Source: Pontibacter ruber
GTDB lineage: Bacteria; Bacteroidota; Bacteroidia; Cytophagales; Hymenobacteraceae
Assembly: GCF_023630205.1 (NCBI RefSeq)
Contig: NZ_JALPRR010000003.1
Location: 868,001-932,000 of the forward strand
Length of the DNA: 64,000 nt
Direction of reading: 5' to 3'
Below, piece after piece: positions 8,106 to 15,896 of the stretch. Within the stretch, counting starts at the first letter, position 1. The number at the start of each line of letters is the position of its first letter. Position numbers and translations under genes: made by a program. The notes below the pieces were generated by a model, which saw nothing but the letters and a program-made list of their open reading frames with translations, ran no database searches and was not told the DNA's origin.

Positions 8106-8513
8106 TTATTTTGTTTGGCTTAAGAGCAACTCATAAAGCTTTTTTCTTCTAAAGACAATTGTTTGAAGCTTCTGGCTTGTACCGTCCTGGAGTAGCAGCA
8201 GAATACCGTTCGGCATGATTCCCAAGGTATTGGTTCTGGTCACCTTGGCTATTTCATCCAAAGGAATTTCTTGAATGCTTACATCTTTGGAAAGAAAAGT
8301 TTTGATGGGAGTAAAAATAAGCTTGGTGCTAGTCACCGAGATAATTCCTCCATTTGGTAATAACTCGCTCTTCCCGATTAAAGCGCCGTATCTTGACAGC
8401 TGAATGTTCTCCGGCAGGCTGTCACTTTTTCTCTCATCCCATGTCACCGGTCTACAGAAGGCGGTATTTACAAGAAGTAGGAAAGCCGCTAGAAGTAAGT
8501 TTGAGATTTTCAT
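8106..8513 (-). CDS. Exported GRAM/PH-like domain protein
   Basis: This 135-residue protein has signal peptide MKISNLLLAAFLLLVNTAFC and a mature region with GRAM/PH-like spacing: GGIISVTSTKLIFTPIK, then IQEIPLDEIAKVTR, a hydrophobic ILLLLQDGT strand and a terminal helix RRKKLYELLL. GRAM-like folds bind lipids or act as scaffolds, and this assignment is by pattern only. The cysteine at the end of the signal region could be lipidated, but the lipobox is poor. It is the first gene on the minus strand in the small cassette-like trio. Confidence 0.55.
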   Translation of the reverse strand: MKISNLLLAAFLLLVNTAFCRPVTWDERKSDSLPENIQLSRYGALIGKSELLPNGGIISVTSTKLIFTPIKTFLSKDVSIQEIPLDEIAKVTRTNTLGIMPNGILLLLQDGTSQKLQTIVFRRKKLYELLLSQTK

Positions 8514-9081
8514 ATGTATCTGTTTTAGAAGCGAAGGATGATTTGTATATAACTGATCTCTTTCATTCTATGATTACCGTTTACACCCAACTACTGGATA
8601 AACGGAAACATACGTTTATCTGCACTATGTATGGAGTTGTTTTACTTTCTACAAACATCTTCATTTCTACTTGAAGAGAGTATTATTAGTGTCTGTGATA
8701 AGAAATTCTCCATTTATTCAATATAATATAATATTCTGGAAGCGTAATATTGTTTGATCAAAATTTCAAAAATGAGTCTGCCAGGAAGAATTTAGATCCA
8801 TCTTTGAGTTTGCCAGATTAATTCTATGTCTTCGGAATGTCTATTGTGGTATAATTCTAATGTATGATTTGTATGCCTGCCCATCTGTATAGCCCGAAGT
8901 GTCGTTTCTACAGGGTTTACTAAGCGTGCATATGCGTTTATAAGCGCTTATAAACGCATATGCACGCTTAATTTAATTGATTATTAGGTACATATGATTT
9001 GGCGTAAAGATGATTTGCAAAGCAATGGCTAAGTAGGTTGATAAATTTTACTAATCATGAATAATAGCAGGGCAAGAGCAT
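8514..9081. other. Intergenic region with palindromes, no gene seen
   Basis: No frame here is credible as a gene. The stretch is AT-rich and holds a perfect stem-loop GATAAACG/CGTTTATC at 8597-8620 and the 50-bp perfect palindrome at 8921-8970. It could be a regulatory, recombination or replication-associated region. No integrase, DnaA boxes or terminal repeats were recognised. Confidence 0.5.
8921..8970. repeat. 50-bp perfect palindrome
   Basis: The left arm (8921-8945) begins TAAGCGTGCATATGCGTT and the right arm (8946-8970) is its exact reverse complement, with no unpaired loop. The centre is AAGC|GCTT. Flanking bases break the symmetry (C at 8920, A at 8971). There is no T-run, so it does not look like a terminator. 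Confidence 0.9.
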
Positions 9082-9111
9082 AAAAAAGCCGCTCTGGTTA
9101 GGAGCGGCTTT
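9082..9111 (-). terminator. Terminator for the acyloxyacyl hydrolase gene
   Basis: The stem AAGCCGCTC/GAGCGGCTT has a six-base loop and an A-run on the plus-strand left side, which reads as a T-run on the minus strand. Nearly the same hairpin recurs at 12756-12787. Confidence 0.8.
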
Positions 9112-9205
9112 AATGACCTCTGATGGCTGAATGTTGGTAAGAATACCAACAATGGCGCAGTATAGAAATATAACAATGATTGTCAATTTCTGCACGAGTT
9201 GGAAC

Positions 9206-10333
9206 TTAGTGTAACTTTAATCCGACTCGCACATCCAAGAAATCGGCTACATGGCGGTGCGCTTTCAGGTTAATGCCGGCGAAGACTTTCCCGGAAGTAT
9301 GGTACTCCAGTCCCCAGCGTTGGTATACCGGGTCGCGTGCTGGTTCAGGTGCATACACATATACCCCCAGCTGCTGGCTAAACCGGAACCTGCCGATCTG
9401 GAACTCGTGCCCTGCCAGAAGCGCACCCCGCTGGAAATCCTTTTCCTCGCCTTGGTCTTTCAGCTCTTCTTTCAAAGTATAATCTGCCACCCACTCAGCC
9501 CCGGCTGTAAGCGCACTTAACCTGCTTATTTTCTGGCTGGCATAAGCGGTGGCACCTACCAAAGGCAGTTTATCACTAGGTATATCTTTTCTATCTTTAA
9601 GGGTGCCCAGCAGCGCAAATAGGTAATGGCGTGTTCTTGGCAAAGTGCTCGCCTTCGGAGGCTGACGCCTGGGAAAGCTTGCCATTTGCAGGGCATAATC
9701 TATACCCAGTGTAGCCGACGGAAAATTGATGCCCTTGTTAGGCTGGCGTATGCCCCCGTTCGACATATGATTGTAGGTGCCGCCGGCCCGCAGCAACAGG
9801 TGTTCGTTTAGCCTGTAGTTGCCCAGGAGGTTGGCTACCAGCGGAAAACTGATCTTGGTGCTGTAAAACAGGTTGTCGGGGTTGGTAACCGGATCATACA
9901 CGTTGTTGAGGTAGGCCAGCCCAGCACCCAGCCGGAACGAGAAGTTGAATTTTTTATGAGCTGCCAGAAACGGCTCCACATAAAGTATAAAAGCAAAGGC
10001 ATTGCCCAGTACATCCGGATTATCGAAGTTGTAAAAGGCAAACGTAGCCCCCAGCCGGGGGTAAGCCTGCAGGTATTGCCACGCTGCACTGTCTGTAAAA
10101 TGGAAGCTCAACTCGAGGGCAACACCCCATGGGTTAGAGTCGGAGATACTGCGGATGTCTTCTGAATGAGGAATGATAAAACCGTAGTAACCGTACAAAC
10201 CCAGATTGATGGCAGGGCGTGTAGTGGTATCGGCTGGAGCTCGGACAGAAGCATACAGTGGGGGAGAGGCCGCAAAAAGCAGTACTGCTGAAACGAAGCA
10301 AAGTATAAACCTTGTCCTGACCTTTCCCTTCAT
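9206..10333 (-). CDS. Acyloxyacyl hydrolase / PagL-like lipid A deacylase
   Basis: This 375-residue outer-membrane beta-barrel has a signal peptide (residues 1-29, ending LYAS). PagL-type enzymes remove the 3-O acyl chain of lipid A. The catalytic His-X-Ser is visible as NHMSNGG (H189, S191) in the GGTYNHMSNGGIRQPNKG block, followed by the strand FPSATLGIDY. The N-terminal half has alternating strands typical of this barrel, and the extra C-terminal ~150 residues are as long as other Bacteroidota members. I chose ATG 10331-10333. The in-frame TTG two codons upstream is less likely. A terminator follows at 9082. Confidence 0.8.
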   Translation of the reverse strand: MKGKVRTRFILCFVSAVLLFAASPPLYASVRAPADTTTRPAINLGLYGYYGFIIPHSEDIRSISDSNPWGVALELSFHFTDSAAWQYLQAYPRLGATFAFYNFDNPDVLGNAFAFILYVEPFLAAHKKFNFSFRLGAGLAYLNNVYDPVTNPDNLFYSTKISFPLVANLLGNYRLNEHLLLRAGGTYNHMSNGGIRQPNKGINFPSATLGIDYALQMASFPRRQPPKASTLPRTRHYLFALLGTLKDRKDIPSDKLPLVGATAYASQKISRLSALTAGAEWVADYTLKEELKDQGEEKDFQRGALLAGHEFQIGRFRFSQQLGVYVYAPEPARDPVYQRWGLEYHTSGKVFAGINLKAHRHVADFLDVRVGLKLH

Positions 10334-10378
10334 AAGCAAGTCGGTTTATTTAAAACTTACGAAGTTTTGTATTTACGG

Positions 10379-10704
10379 TCAGCACAAAACCATGCTACCG
10401 ATGCATGGGTTGCACTTTGCAAGATGTCCCATATGGTCAATAGCTTTGAAAAGTAAGTTTAGCTCTCTAGGACTCATACTATGTAACTTTGCCTGTCCAC
10501 GTCTGGTCTTGTCGAGGTCTTCCTGTTCTAAAATGAATGTATTTATATCCTCTTCACTAATCCAGATATAGTTTTGAAGCTGCTCTTGATATTTTCTGTT
10601 TCAAGACTGATTTCAATTCTATAACTGGGATAATGTTCCTTTACAGACTCAACAACTAACAGCTCAACAAACCTGCTTTTTATTTCATTTGAAATTTTCT
10701 TAGT
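10379..10704 (-). pseudogene. Frameshifted relic of a small cytoplasmic gene
   Basis: On the minus strand two consecutive frames form one plausible protein. KKISNEIKSRFVELLVVES...HYPSYRIEISLETEN comes from about 10704 down to 10600. It continues in another frame as YQEQLQNYIWISEEDINTFI and then LDKTRRGQAKLHSMSPRELN, stopping at 10379-10381. There is no ATG at the upstream end, which begins just inside a stop. One shift near 10590-10600 would restore the frame. The family is not recognised. It could also be a sequencing error. Confidence 0.45.
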
Positions 10705-10936
10705 TCAAATCACTGCTAACGTTAAAGTATTTGCGATGGCATGGCAATAGCGAACTGGCAGCTTGAACAAATACCCAATTGAAAAATTAAAGTTGAAGAT
10801 AACGACTAATGCTCAATAGCGTCATGTCTGCTGGAACAAAATCTGATAAGTGCTTTGTAGAGGAGGGGTATTCGTTAGCCATACTATTGCAAATACCGTG
10901 TCAGTGGCTGGCTTTTAAGATAGTATTCATGTCGTA
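10705..10936. other. Intergenic, attC-like words
   Basis: The sequence begins with CACTGCTAACG (10711-10721), very like the start of site 7571. It contains paired words GTATTTGC (about 10728) and GCAAATAC (about 10890), and GCTAACG and CGTTAGC (about 10876). The order of arms does not make one simple hairpin, so only weak similarity to the cassette-site repeats is claimed. No gene is seen. Confidence 0.35.
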
Positions 10937-12226
10937 TTACTTATGAACCAAATGCCCAAGCCGTTCACCCATTAAAAGATGCTTGTAAGTATTATTGTCT
11001 GCAGCTTTAGGGGCGTCTAAGGTAAACTGAACTTTGTGTTGAAACAACATAATGAAGTCTGAACCACCAAACAAAAAGTAACCTAACATATCACCTTTCT
11101 TAACCTTTGTACCAACCTTTATATTATCCATAAAGTTTACTGAACCTACTGCTGCCATTCCAACAGGAAGCAAGGCAACCAATCCATACTCATCGGTTTC
11201 TAAAACCACGCAACCACGTGTTTCCAGCATTTGCCAGCCTGTTGCGGAAGGATTGAATTTATATCTCCTTTGGTCTTTATCCCATGTAAGTGTACCGCCT
11301 GAGGGATTGATGCCCTGAATGATCCTAACTTCCTTGATGGTACCAGTTACTGGGAAATGATAACGATGATAATCATTTACATTTAAAAATGAATGTGTGA
11401 ATGTGCCATTGGCAAATGAATCTTTGTATTGACTATCATCGCCTAAAAGTTTTGTAATAGATTTTATAGTGGCAGATTTAATGGCTAATCCTTCTTTATC
11501 TACAATATTAGAATTACGATCAATTGCCCACACACCCTGCGGTACTGCATCAGCAAATGACGTCACAACAGAATTATTATCAGGAGATGCAATGGGTCGT
11601 GCGGCGGGCGAACGCAACTTCCTGGAGAAAAACTGATTAAATGTTTTCCAATGCGAGGGATCTTCATACCACCCTTTTTGCAGACCGAAAGAAGAATCTT
11701 GTAGTGCCATTTGGTAATAGCTTTCATTCCATGACTCTTCCGAATCAAGATACTTCCCCCACGATTTATTGAATTTCGTTAGCCAGGAAGCCAAAGGCTC
11801 GGCATACTGAAGCGAGTTGTTGAAATACCCTTTACCTTCCAATTGCGGCAGTGGCTGATCTATAGGAAAGTAAAGAGCGCAGAAAGCCATAAAAATGTTA
11901 TTTGACGGCAAAGGGTGTTCTTTATCTTTTGCTAATGCCCATGGCACGGATGTTTCAGCTTTTGAAGCATAAGCATAAAATTCATCCAGTGATTGCGCCG
12001 GGTTTGTAGCCGTGTCCGGATTTATCTTACTTGCTTTTTCTATAGAAGCTATCAGCATTGATTTTAGATTGGGTTTTTTTTCTACCATCTCCATCAATTC
12101 CTTTGTCGCCTCGCCATAAGAAGCCTTCTTTTCTGAATGATTATAGCTTTGGCAAGATGAAAAAAGAATACTTACAAAAGCCAAATAGAATAAGCTCAGA
12201 TGTCGAATAATTCTTCTCGTTAACAT
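10937..12226 (-). CDS. Lipoprotein phosphatidylserine decarboxylase homologue
   Basis: The protein has 429 residues. PS decarboxylases make phosphatidylethanolamine using a pyruvoyl group formed by self-cleavage at a GS bond. The C-terminal domain has the expected blocks: FNQFFSRKLRS, ASPDN, the histidine cluster NVNDYHRYHFPVTG, and GYFLFGGSDFIMLF, with the cleavage serine at S389 in GGS. The N-terminal ~170 residues resemble the PSDC extension seen in some family members. The N-terminus is hydrophobic and ends SILFSSC, a plausible lipobox, so the enzyme may sit on the outer face of a membrane. This is unusual for the housekeeping enzyme, which is anchored in the cytoplasmic membrane. It probably acts on imported or modified lipids, or may be a paralogue of a standard psd elsewhere. 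Confidence 0.8.
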   Translation of the reverse strand: MLTRRIIRHLSLFYLAFVSILFSSCQSYNHSEKKASYGEATKELMEMVEKKPNLKSMLIASIEKASKINPDTATNPAQSLDEFYAYASKAETSVPWALAKDKEHPLPSNNIFMAFCALYFPIDQPLPQLEGKGYFNNSLQYAEPLASWLTKFNKSWGKYLDSEESWNESYYQMALQDSSFGLQKGWYEDPSHWKTFNQFFSRKLRSPAARPIASPDNNSVVTSFADAVPQGVWAIDRNSNIVDKEGLAIKSATIKSITKLLGDDSQYKDSFANGTFTHSFLNVNDYHRYHFPVTGTIKEVRIIQGINPSGGTLTWDKDQRRYKFNPSATGWQMLETRGCVVLETDEYGLVALLPVGMAAVGSVNFMDNIKVGTKVKKGDMLGYFLFGGSDFIMLFQHKVQFTLDAPKAADNNTYKHLLMGERLGHLVHK

Positions 12227-12331
12227 GATATTTAGGTTTAACTGTTAAAATTATTTTAACGCTGTATGTCTTTATACCTTGGTGGTGAGGTGCTAGCCGA
12301 AGCATAACTGCTATACTTTGTTGTATGGGGG

Positions 12332-12514
12332 TTATTCTTCCTTCTCTGCTGAATTGTATCTGTAAATATCTACGTCGGTTACGGTCTGCGTTCGGTATAG
12401 AAATTCAATTGTTTTTGAATCATGCCCTAAGGCTGGTGTTGGCTCTTCTGGATTGTCATCAATGTACAGCACAATTTCAAGTACAGAAGTCAGCTTCCAG
12501 TTGATTACTTCCAA
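12332..12514 (-). CDS. Small hypothetical protein or gene fragment
   Basis: A 60-codon frame starts at TTG 12512-12514, directly after an in-frame stop. The translation (starting EVINWKLTSVLEIVLYIDDN, then TIEFLYRTQTVTDVDIYRYN) has natural-looking composition, and the surrounding DNA offers no competing frame. No family, signal peptide or ribosome site is seen. The abrupt start suggests it may be the tail of a longer lost gene. Confidence 0.35.
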   Translation of the reverse strand: MEVINWKLTSVLEIVLYIDDNPEEPTPALGHDSKTIEFLYRTQTVTDVDIYRYNSAEKEE

Positions 12515-12755
12515 TAAGCATATTTTTGATTAGGAAGATACTGTACTTTATCTCCCTTTTTCTATGAGTCTGTTGGCTCTTTTCATAGTGACATTATTAT
12601 CTGTTCATAAACGGATGTAAACGAATAACTGCTTTTAAAGGAGCTGCAAATCAATGTTTGATGTTTATGCCTGGCTTGTAGCAGTACATGCTCTAAATCT
12701 ATGTGGTAAATAAACAATCAAAGGATTTCTGATATTGGGATACCCTCTAAAATAT
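12515..12755. other. Intergenic, nothing recognised
   Basis: This is AT-rich spacer with no credible frame, RNA gene or repeat apart from scattered short words. Confidence 0.4.
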
Positions 12756-12787
12756 AAAAAAGCCGCTCTGATAAGGAGCGGCTTTTT
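12756..12787 (-). terminator. Terminator after menB
   Basis: AAAAAGCCGCTC and GAGCGGCTTTTT flank a short TGATAAG loop, 25 bases beyond the menB stop. The hairpin is almost the same as 9082-9111 and would also stop plus-strand transcription. Confidence 0.85.
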
Positions 12788-12811
12788 AAGTTTATACTTT
12801 GTGGTTATACT

Positions 12812-13654
12812 TTACGGTATCCACTTGATGTCCGAGAAGTCTGGCTTGCGTTTCTCCAGGAAGGCGTTGCGGCCTTCTTTGGCTTCTTCGGTCATATAGG
12901 CGAGGCGGGTAGCTTCTCCGGCGAACACCTGCTGGCCCACCATGCCGTCGTCAGTCAGGTTGAAGGCGAATTTGAGCATCTTGATAGAAGTAGGGGACTT
13001 GGCCAGGATCTCCTGCGCCCACTCATAGGCTGTGTCCTCCAGTTCCTCGTGCGGGATCACGGCATTCACCATACCCATATCATAGGCATCCTGTGCAGAA
13101 TAGTTGCGGCCCAGGAAGAAGATCTCCCGTGCGCGCTTCTGACCCACCATCTTGGCCAGGTAAGCCGAACCATAGCCACCGTCGAAGCTGGTTACGTCGG
13201 CATCGGTTTGTTTAAATATCGCGTGCTCTTTGCTGGCCAGCGTCAGGTCGCACACCACGTGCAGCGAGTGTCCGCCGCCTACTGCCCATCCAGGTACTAC
13301 CGCAATCACCACCTTCGGCATAAAGCGGATCAGGCGCTGCACTTCCAGAATGTTAAGGCGCGGCATACCTGATTCGTCTACATAGCCCTGGAAGCCGCGT
13401 GCGTTCTGGTCGCCGCCACTGCAGAAGGAGTACACGCCATCTTTCGTAGAAGGACCTTCCGCCGAAAGCAGCACCACGCCAATGGAGGTGTCTTCGCGGG
13501 CATCTAAGAAAGCTTCGAAAAGCTCTGCTACCGTTTTAGGGCGGAAAGCGTTGCGCACGTTTGGCCTGTTAAAGGCGATCCGGGCCACGCCGTTTGATTT
13601 TTTGTAGGTAATGTCTTCGTATTCTTTAACGGTTACCCAGTTTGCCTTGCTCAT
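12812..13654 (-). CDS. menB: 1,4-dihydroxy-2-naphthoyl-CoA synthase
   Basis: The protein has 280 residues. MenB is a crotonase-fold enzyme that cyclises O-succinylbenzoyl-CoA to DHNA-CoA in menaquinone synthesis, the only respiratory quinone of most Bacteroidota. Family blocks are visible: KKSNGVARIAFNRPNVRNAF near the N-terminus, CSGGDQNARG (oxyanion/active-site loop), VPGWAVGGGHSLHVVCDLTLA, TDADVTSFDGGYGSAYLA with the catalytic Asp/Gly-rich loop, and a C-terminal EGRNAFLEKRKPDFS. Length matches the family. It starts at ATG 13652-13654 and is divergent from hslV. Other men genes are not in this window. Confidence 0.95.
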   Translation of the reverse strand: MSKANWVTVKEYEDITYKKSNGVARIAFNRPNVRNAFRPKTVAELFEAFLDAREDTSIGVVLLSAEGPSTKDGVYSFCSGGDQNARGFQGYVDESGMPRLNILEVQRLIRFMPKVVIAVVPGWAVGGGHSLHVVCDLTLASKEHAIFKQTDADVTSFDGGYGSAYLAKMVGQKRAREIFFLGRNYSAQDAYDMGMVNAVIPHEELEDTAYEWAQEILAKSPTSIKMLKFAFNLTDDGMVGQQVFAGEATRLAYMTEEAKEGRNAFLEKRKPDFSDIKWIP

Positions 13655-13894
13655 ATCTGTAAGCTTTTTATTGCTGATAGTTCAAAATCGGAGCAAAGAT
13701 AATAAAACGAAGCAGGATTTGGCAGGCTGCTTCGGTCGGTATTATACGAATGTGTGGGCTTATACCTGCTTTACCCGACATTTTGTCGGCTGCTGTACCT
13801 TTGGCTTTTTGTTTGAAGATGCCGTAGCTTTACAACGTAGCGCAGCAAAGTATAAGCGAGACTGCGTATACACCATCAATAAATTAAGATACAC

Positions 13895-14434
13895 ATGACC
13901 AAGATAAGATCAACTACGGTAGTAGGTATTTACCATAACGGCGAGGTAGCCGTGGGCGCCGACGGGCAGGCCACCATGGACAAGCACATCGCCAAAAGCA
14001 ACGTTAAGAAGATCCGAAAGCTGTTGGATGGCAAGATCGTGACAGGCTTTGCGGGCTCAACTGCCGATGCTTTTACGTTGCTGGAGCGCTTCGAAGAGAA
14101 ACTGAACGCGTACCAGAGCAACATGAAGCGTGCCGCCATTGAGCTTGCAAAAGACTGGCGAAAAGATCAATACCTGCGCAAACTGGAAGCCATGATGGTG
14201 GTAGCCAACAAGAGCGAACTGCTTATTATTTCCGGTACCGGCGATGTGCTGGAGCCCGATAACCAGATCGCGGCCATTGGTTCCGGAAGTATGTATGCGC
14301 ACGCCGCTGCCCTTGCTCTTAAAAAGCATGCTCCTCACTTATCAGCCGAAGAAATGGTAAAGGAAAGCCTTAACATTGCAGCAGATATCTGTATTTACAC
14401 CAACCATAACCTTATGATCGAAAAGCCGGCCTAA
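13895..14434 (+). CDS. hslV: ATP-dependent protease peptidase subunit HslV
   Basis: The protein has 179 residues. HslV is the proteasome-like threonine peptidase that works with the HslU ATPase in the cytoplasm. A short leader MTKIRS precedes TTVVGIYHNG, so processing would expose the nucleophile T7. The signature GEVAVGADGQATMD and the C-terminal HLSAEEMVKESLNIAADICIYTN are characteristic. HslU is not encoded here, so the pair is split in this genome. It diverges from menB across 240 bases that contain one TAnnTTTG-like box but no matching -33 element. Confidence 0.95.
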   Translation: MTKIRSTTVVGIYHNGEVAVGADGQATMDKHIAKSNVKKIRKLLDGKIVTGFAGSTADAFTLLERFEEKLNAYQSNMKRAAIELAKDWRKDQYLRKLEAMMVVANKSELLIISGTGDVLEPDNQIAAIGSGSMYAHAAALALKKHAPHLSAEEMVKESLNIAADICIYTNHNLMIEKPA

Positions 14435-14443
14435 GAAGTTCAA

Positions 14444-14525
14444 TGTCATTTCGACCTTGGGGAGAAATCTTAAAGATTGCTGCACTTTGAAAACAACCAG
14501 ATTTCTCCCAAATGTCGAAATGACA
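14444..14525. repeat. Dispersed inverted-repeat element (REP/MITE-like)
   Basis: The left arm 14444-14470 begins TGTCATTTCGACC and ends GGGAGAAATCT. The right arm 14499-14525 is its reverse complement except for about four central mismatches. The loop is 28 bases. Elements with this TGTCATTTCGA...GAGAAATCT style occur in multiple copies in many Bacteroidota genomes (established pattern). Only one copy is in this window. The rest of 14526-14803 shows nothing further. Confidence 0.75.
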
Positions 14526-14812
14526 AGGTCGCAAACGCTCTTGTTTAAGTAGATGGTAATGGGTTTAAGGCCTGTTGAAGGGCTGATAAAACAGCAGAAA
14601 AAAATAATCATTTGAATGCCTGAAGTATGGAATTATTTGGGCGCATTGGTGTTTAGTTTTCTGAAAACTGGAGGACAATATCCTTGCGAGGAATTCCGCC
14701 CCGGATCCGGGTGTCGAACTGTGCATTGTAAAAGCCGTAAAGTATAAATCGTTTTTAATTTATAACTTGCCGACTCAAGCCGCTCTGCGGGGCAGGGCTT
14801 TAATTGTACATT

Positions 14813-15784
14813 ATGGAAGTAAGCAACTTTTTAAAGAAACATTACAAGCACTTTAATGCAGCCTCTCTGATAGACGCTGCCGAAGGTTACAAGACACACC
14901 TGAACAACGGTGGTAAAATGCTGGTGACGCTGGCCGGTGCCATGTCTACAGCAGAGTTGGGTATCATTCTGGCCGAGATGATCCGCCAGGACAAGATCCA
15001 CGCTATCTCCTGTACAGGCGCTAACCTGGAGGAGGATATTTTCAACCTGGTAGCCCATGATTTCTACGAGCGTGTGCCGCACTACCGTGAGCTTTCTGCT
15101 GCTGACGAGGAAGAACTGCTGAGCCGCCACCTGAACCGTGTAACAGACACTTGCATTCCGGAAGAGGAAGCGATGCGCCGTCTGGAGCACACCGTACTGA
15201 AGTACTGGATGAAGGCGGATCAGGAAGGTAAATCATACTTCCCGCACGAGTTCTTCTACCAGATCCTGCTGAGCGGCGAGCTGGAGCAGTACTACCAGAT
15301 CGACCCGAAAAACAGCTGGATGCTGGAAGCTGCCAAGAAGAACCTGCCGATCATCTGCCCGGGCTGGGAAGACTCTACACTGGGTAACATCTATGCAGGC
15401 CACGTGATCAGCGGCGACGTGAAGAATGTGCACACCATGAAAACCGGTATCCAGTACATGATGGAGCTGGCTAACTGGTACACCGAAACTGCCAGAGAAG
15501 AGTCTACCATTGGCTTCTTCCAGATTGGCGGTGGTATAGCCGGTGACTTCCCGATCTGCGTGGTACCAATGCTGCACCAGGACCTTCAGCGTACCGGTGT
15601 TCCGCTTTGGGGTTACTTCGCACAGATCTCTGACTCTACTACCAGCTACGGTTCTTACTCAGGCGCTGTTCCAAACGAGAAGATCACTTGGGGTAAGTTA
15701 GGCAAAGACACACCAAAGTTCATGATCGAATCGGATGCTACCATCGTAGCACCGCTGATCTTCGCGATCGTGCTGGATATGTAA
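14813..15784 (+). CDS. Bacterial deoxyhypusine-synthase-like protein
   Basis: This 323-residue protein belongs to the NAD-dependent deoxyhypusine synthase fold, which moves an aminobutyl group from spermidine. Visible blocks are KMLVTLAGAMSTAELGIILAE, SCTGANLEEDIFNLVAHDFY, PIICPGWEDSTLGN, GFFQIGGGIAGDF and, near the end, SYSGAVPNEKITWGKLG. That last block matches the catalytic WGK lysine of deoxyhypusine synthases. Bacteria lack eIF5A, and some bacterial relatives act on free polyamines (for example homospermidine formation), so the substrate here is probably a polyamine, but that is inference. I start at ATG 14813 rather than TTG 14804. It is a single gene with a terminator. Confidence 0.85.
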   Translation: MEVSNFLKKHYKHFNAASLIDAAEGYKTHLNNGGKMLVTLAGAMSTAELGIILAEMIRQDKIHAISCTGANLEEDIFNLVAHDFYERVPHYRELSAADEEELLSRHLNRVTDTCIPEEEAMRRLEHTVLKYWMKADQEGKSYFPHEFFYQILLSGELEQYYQIDPKNSWMLEAAKKNLPIICPGWEDSTLGNIYAGHVISGDVKNVHTMKTGIQYMMELANWYTETAREESTIGFFQIGGGIAGDFPICVVPMLHQDLQRTGVPLWGYFAQISDSTTSYGSYSGAVPNEKITWGKLGKDTPKFMIESDATIVAPLIFAIVLDM

Positions 15785-15806
15785 TATAGCTATAAAGTAT
15801 AGTATA

Positions 15807-15835
15807 AAGGCCGGAGAAATAATTCTCCGGCCTTT
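15807..15835 (+). terminator. Terminator after the DHS-like gene
   Basis: The perfect stem AAGGCCGGAGAA/TTCTCCGGCCTT has an ATAA-type loop and is followed by TTCTGTTTT. Two overlapping AGTATA words sit just before it. Confidence 0.85.
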
Positions 15836-15859
15836 TCTGTTTTAAAGTAAATTCTCTTT

Positions 15860-15867
15860 TATATTTG
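15860..15867 (+). promoter_or_regulatory. Possible -7 box (TATATTTG)
   Basis: It matches the Bacteroidota TAnnTTTG element 30 bases before the next start. No convincing -33 TTG is placed, so support is weak. Confidence 0.3.
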
Positions 15868-15896
15868 AAATATACTATACTTTAAAACAGCTATAC

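Noticed and set aside
13796-13803. TACCTTTG box upstream of hslV
   Set aside because: It matches the -7 consensus, but no -33 element lies at a plausible distance, and the box is ~90 bases from the start.
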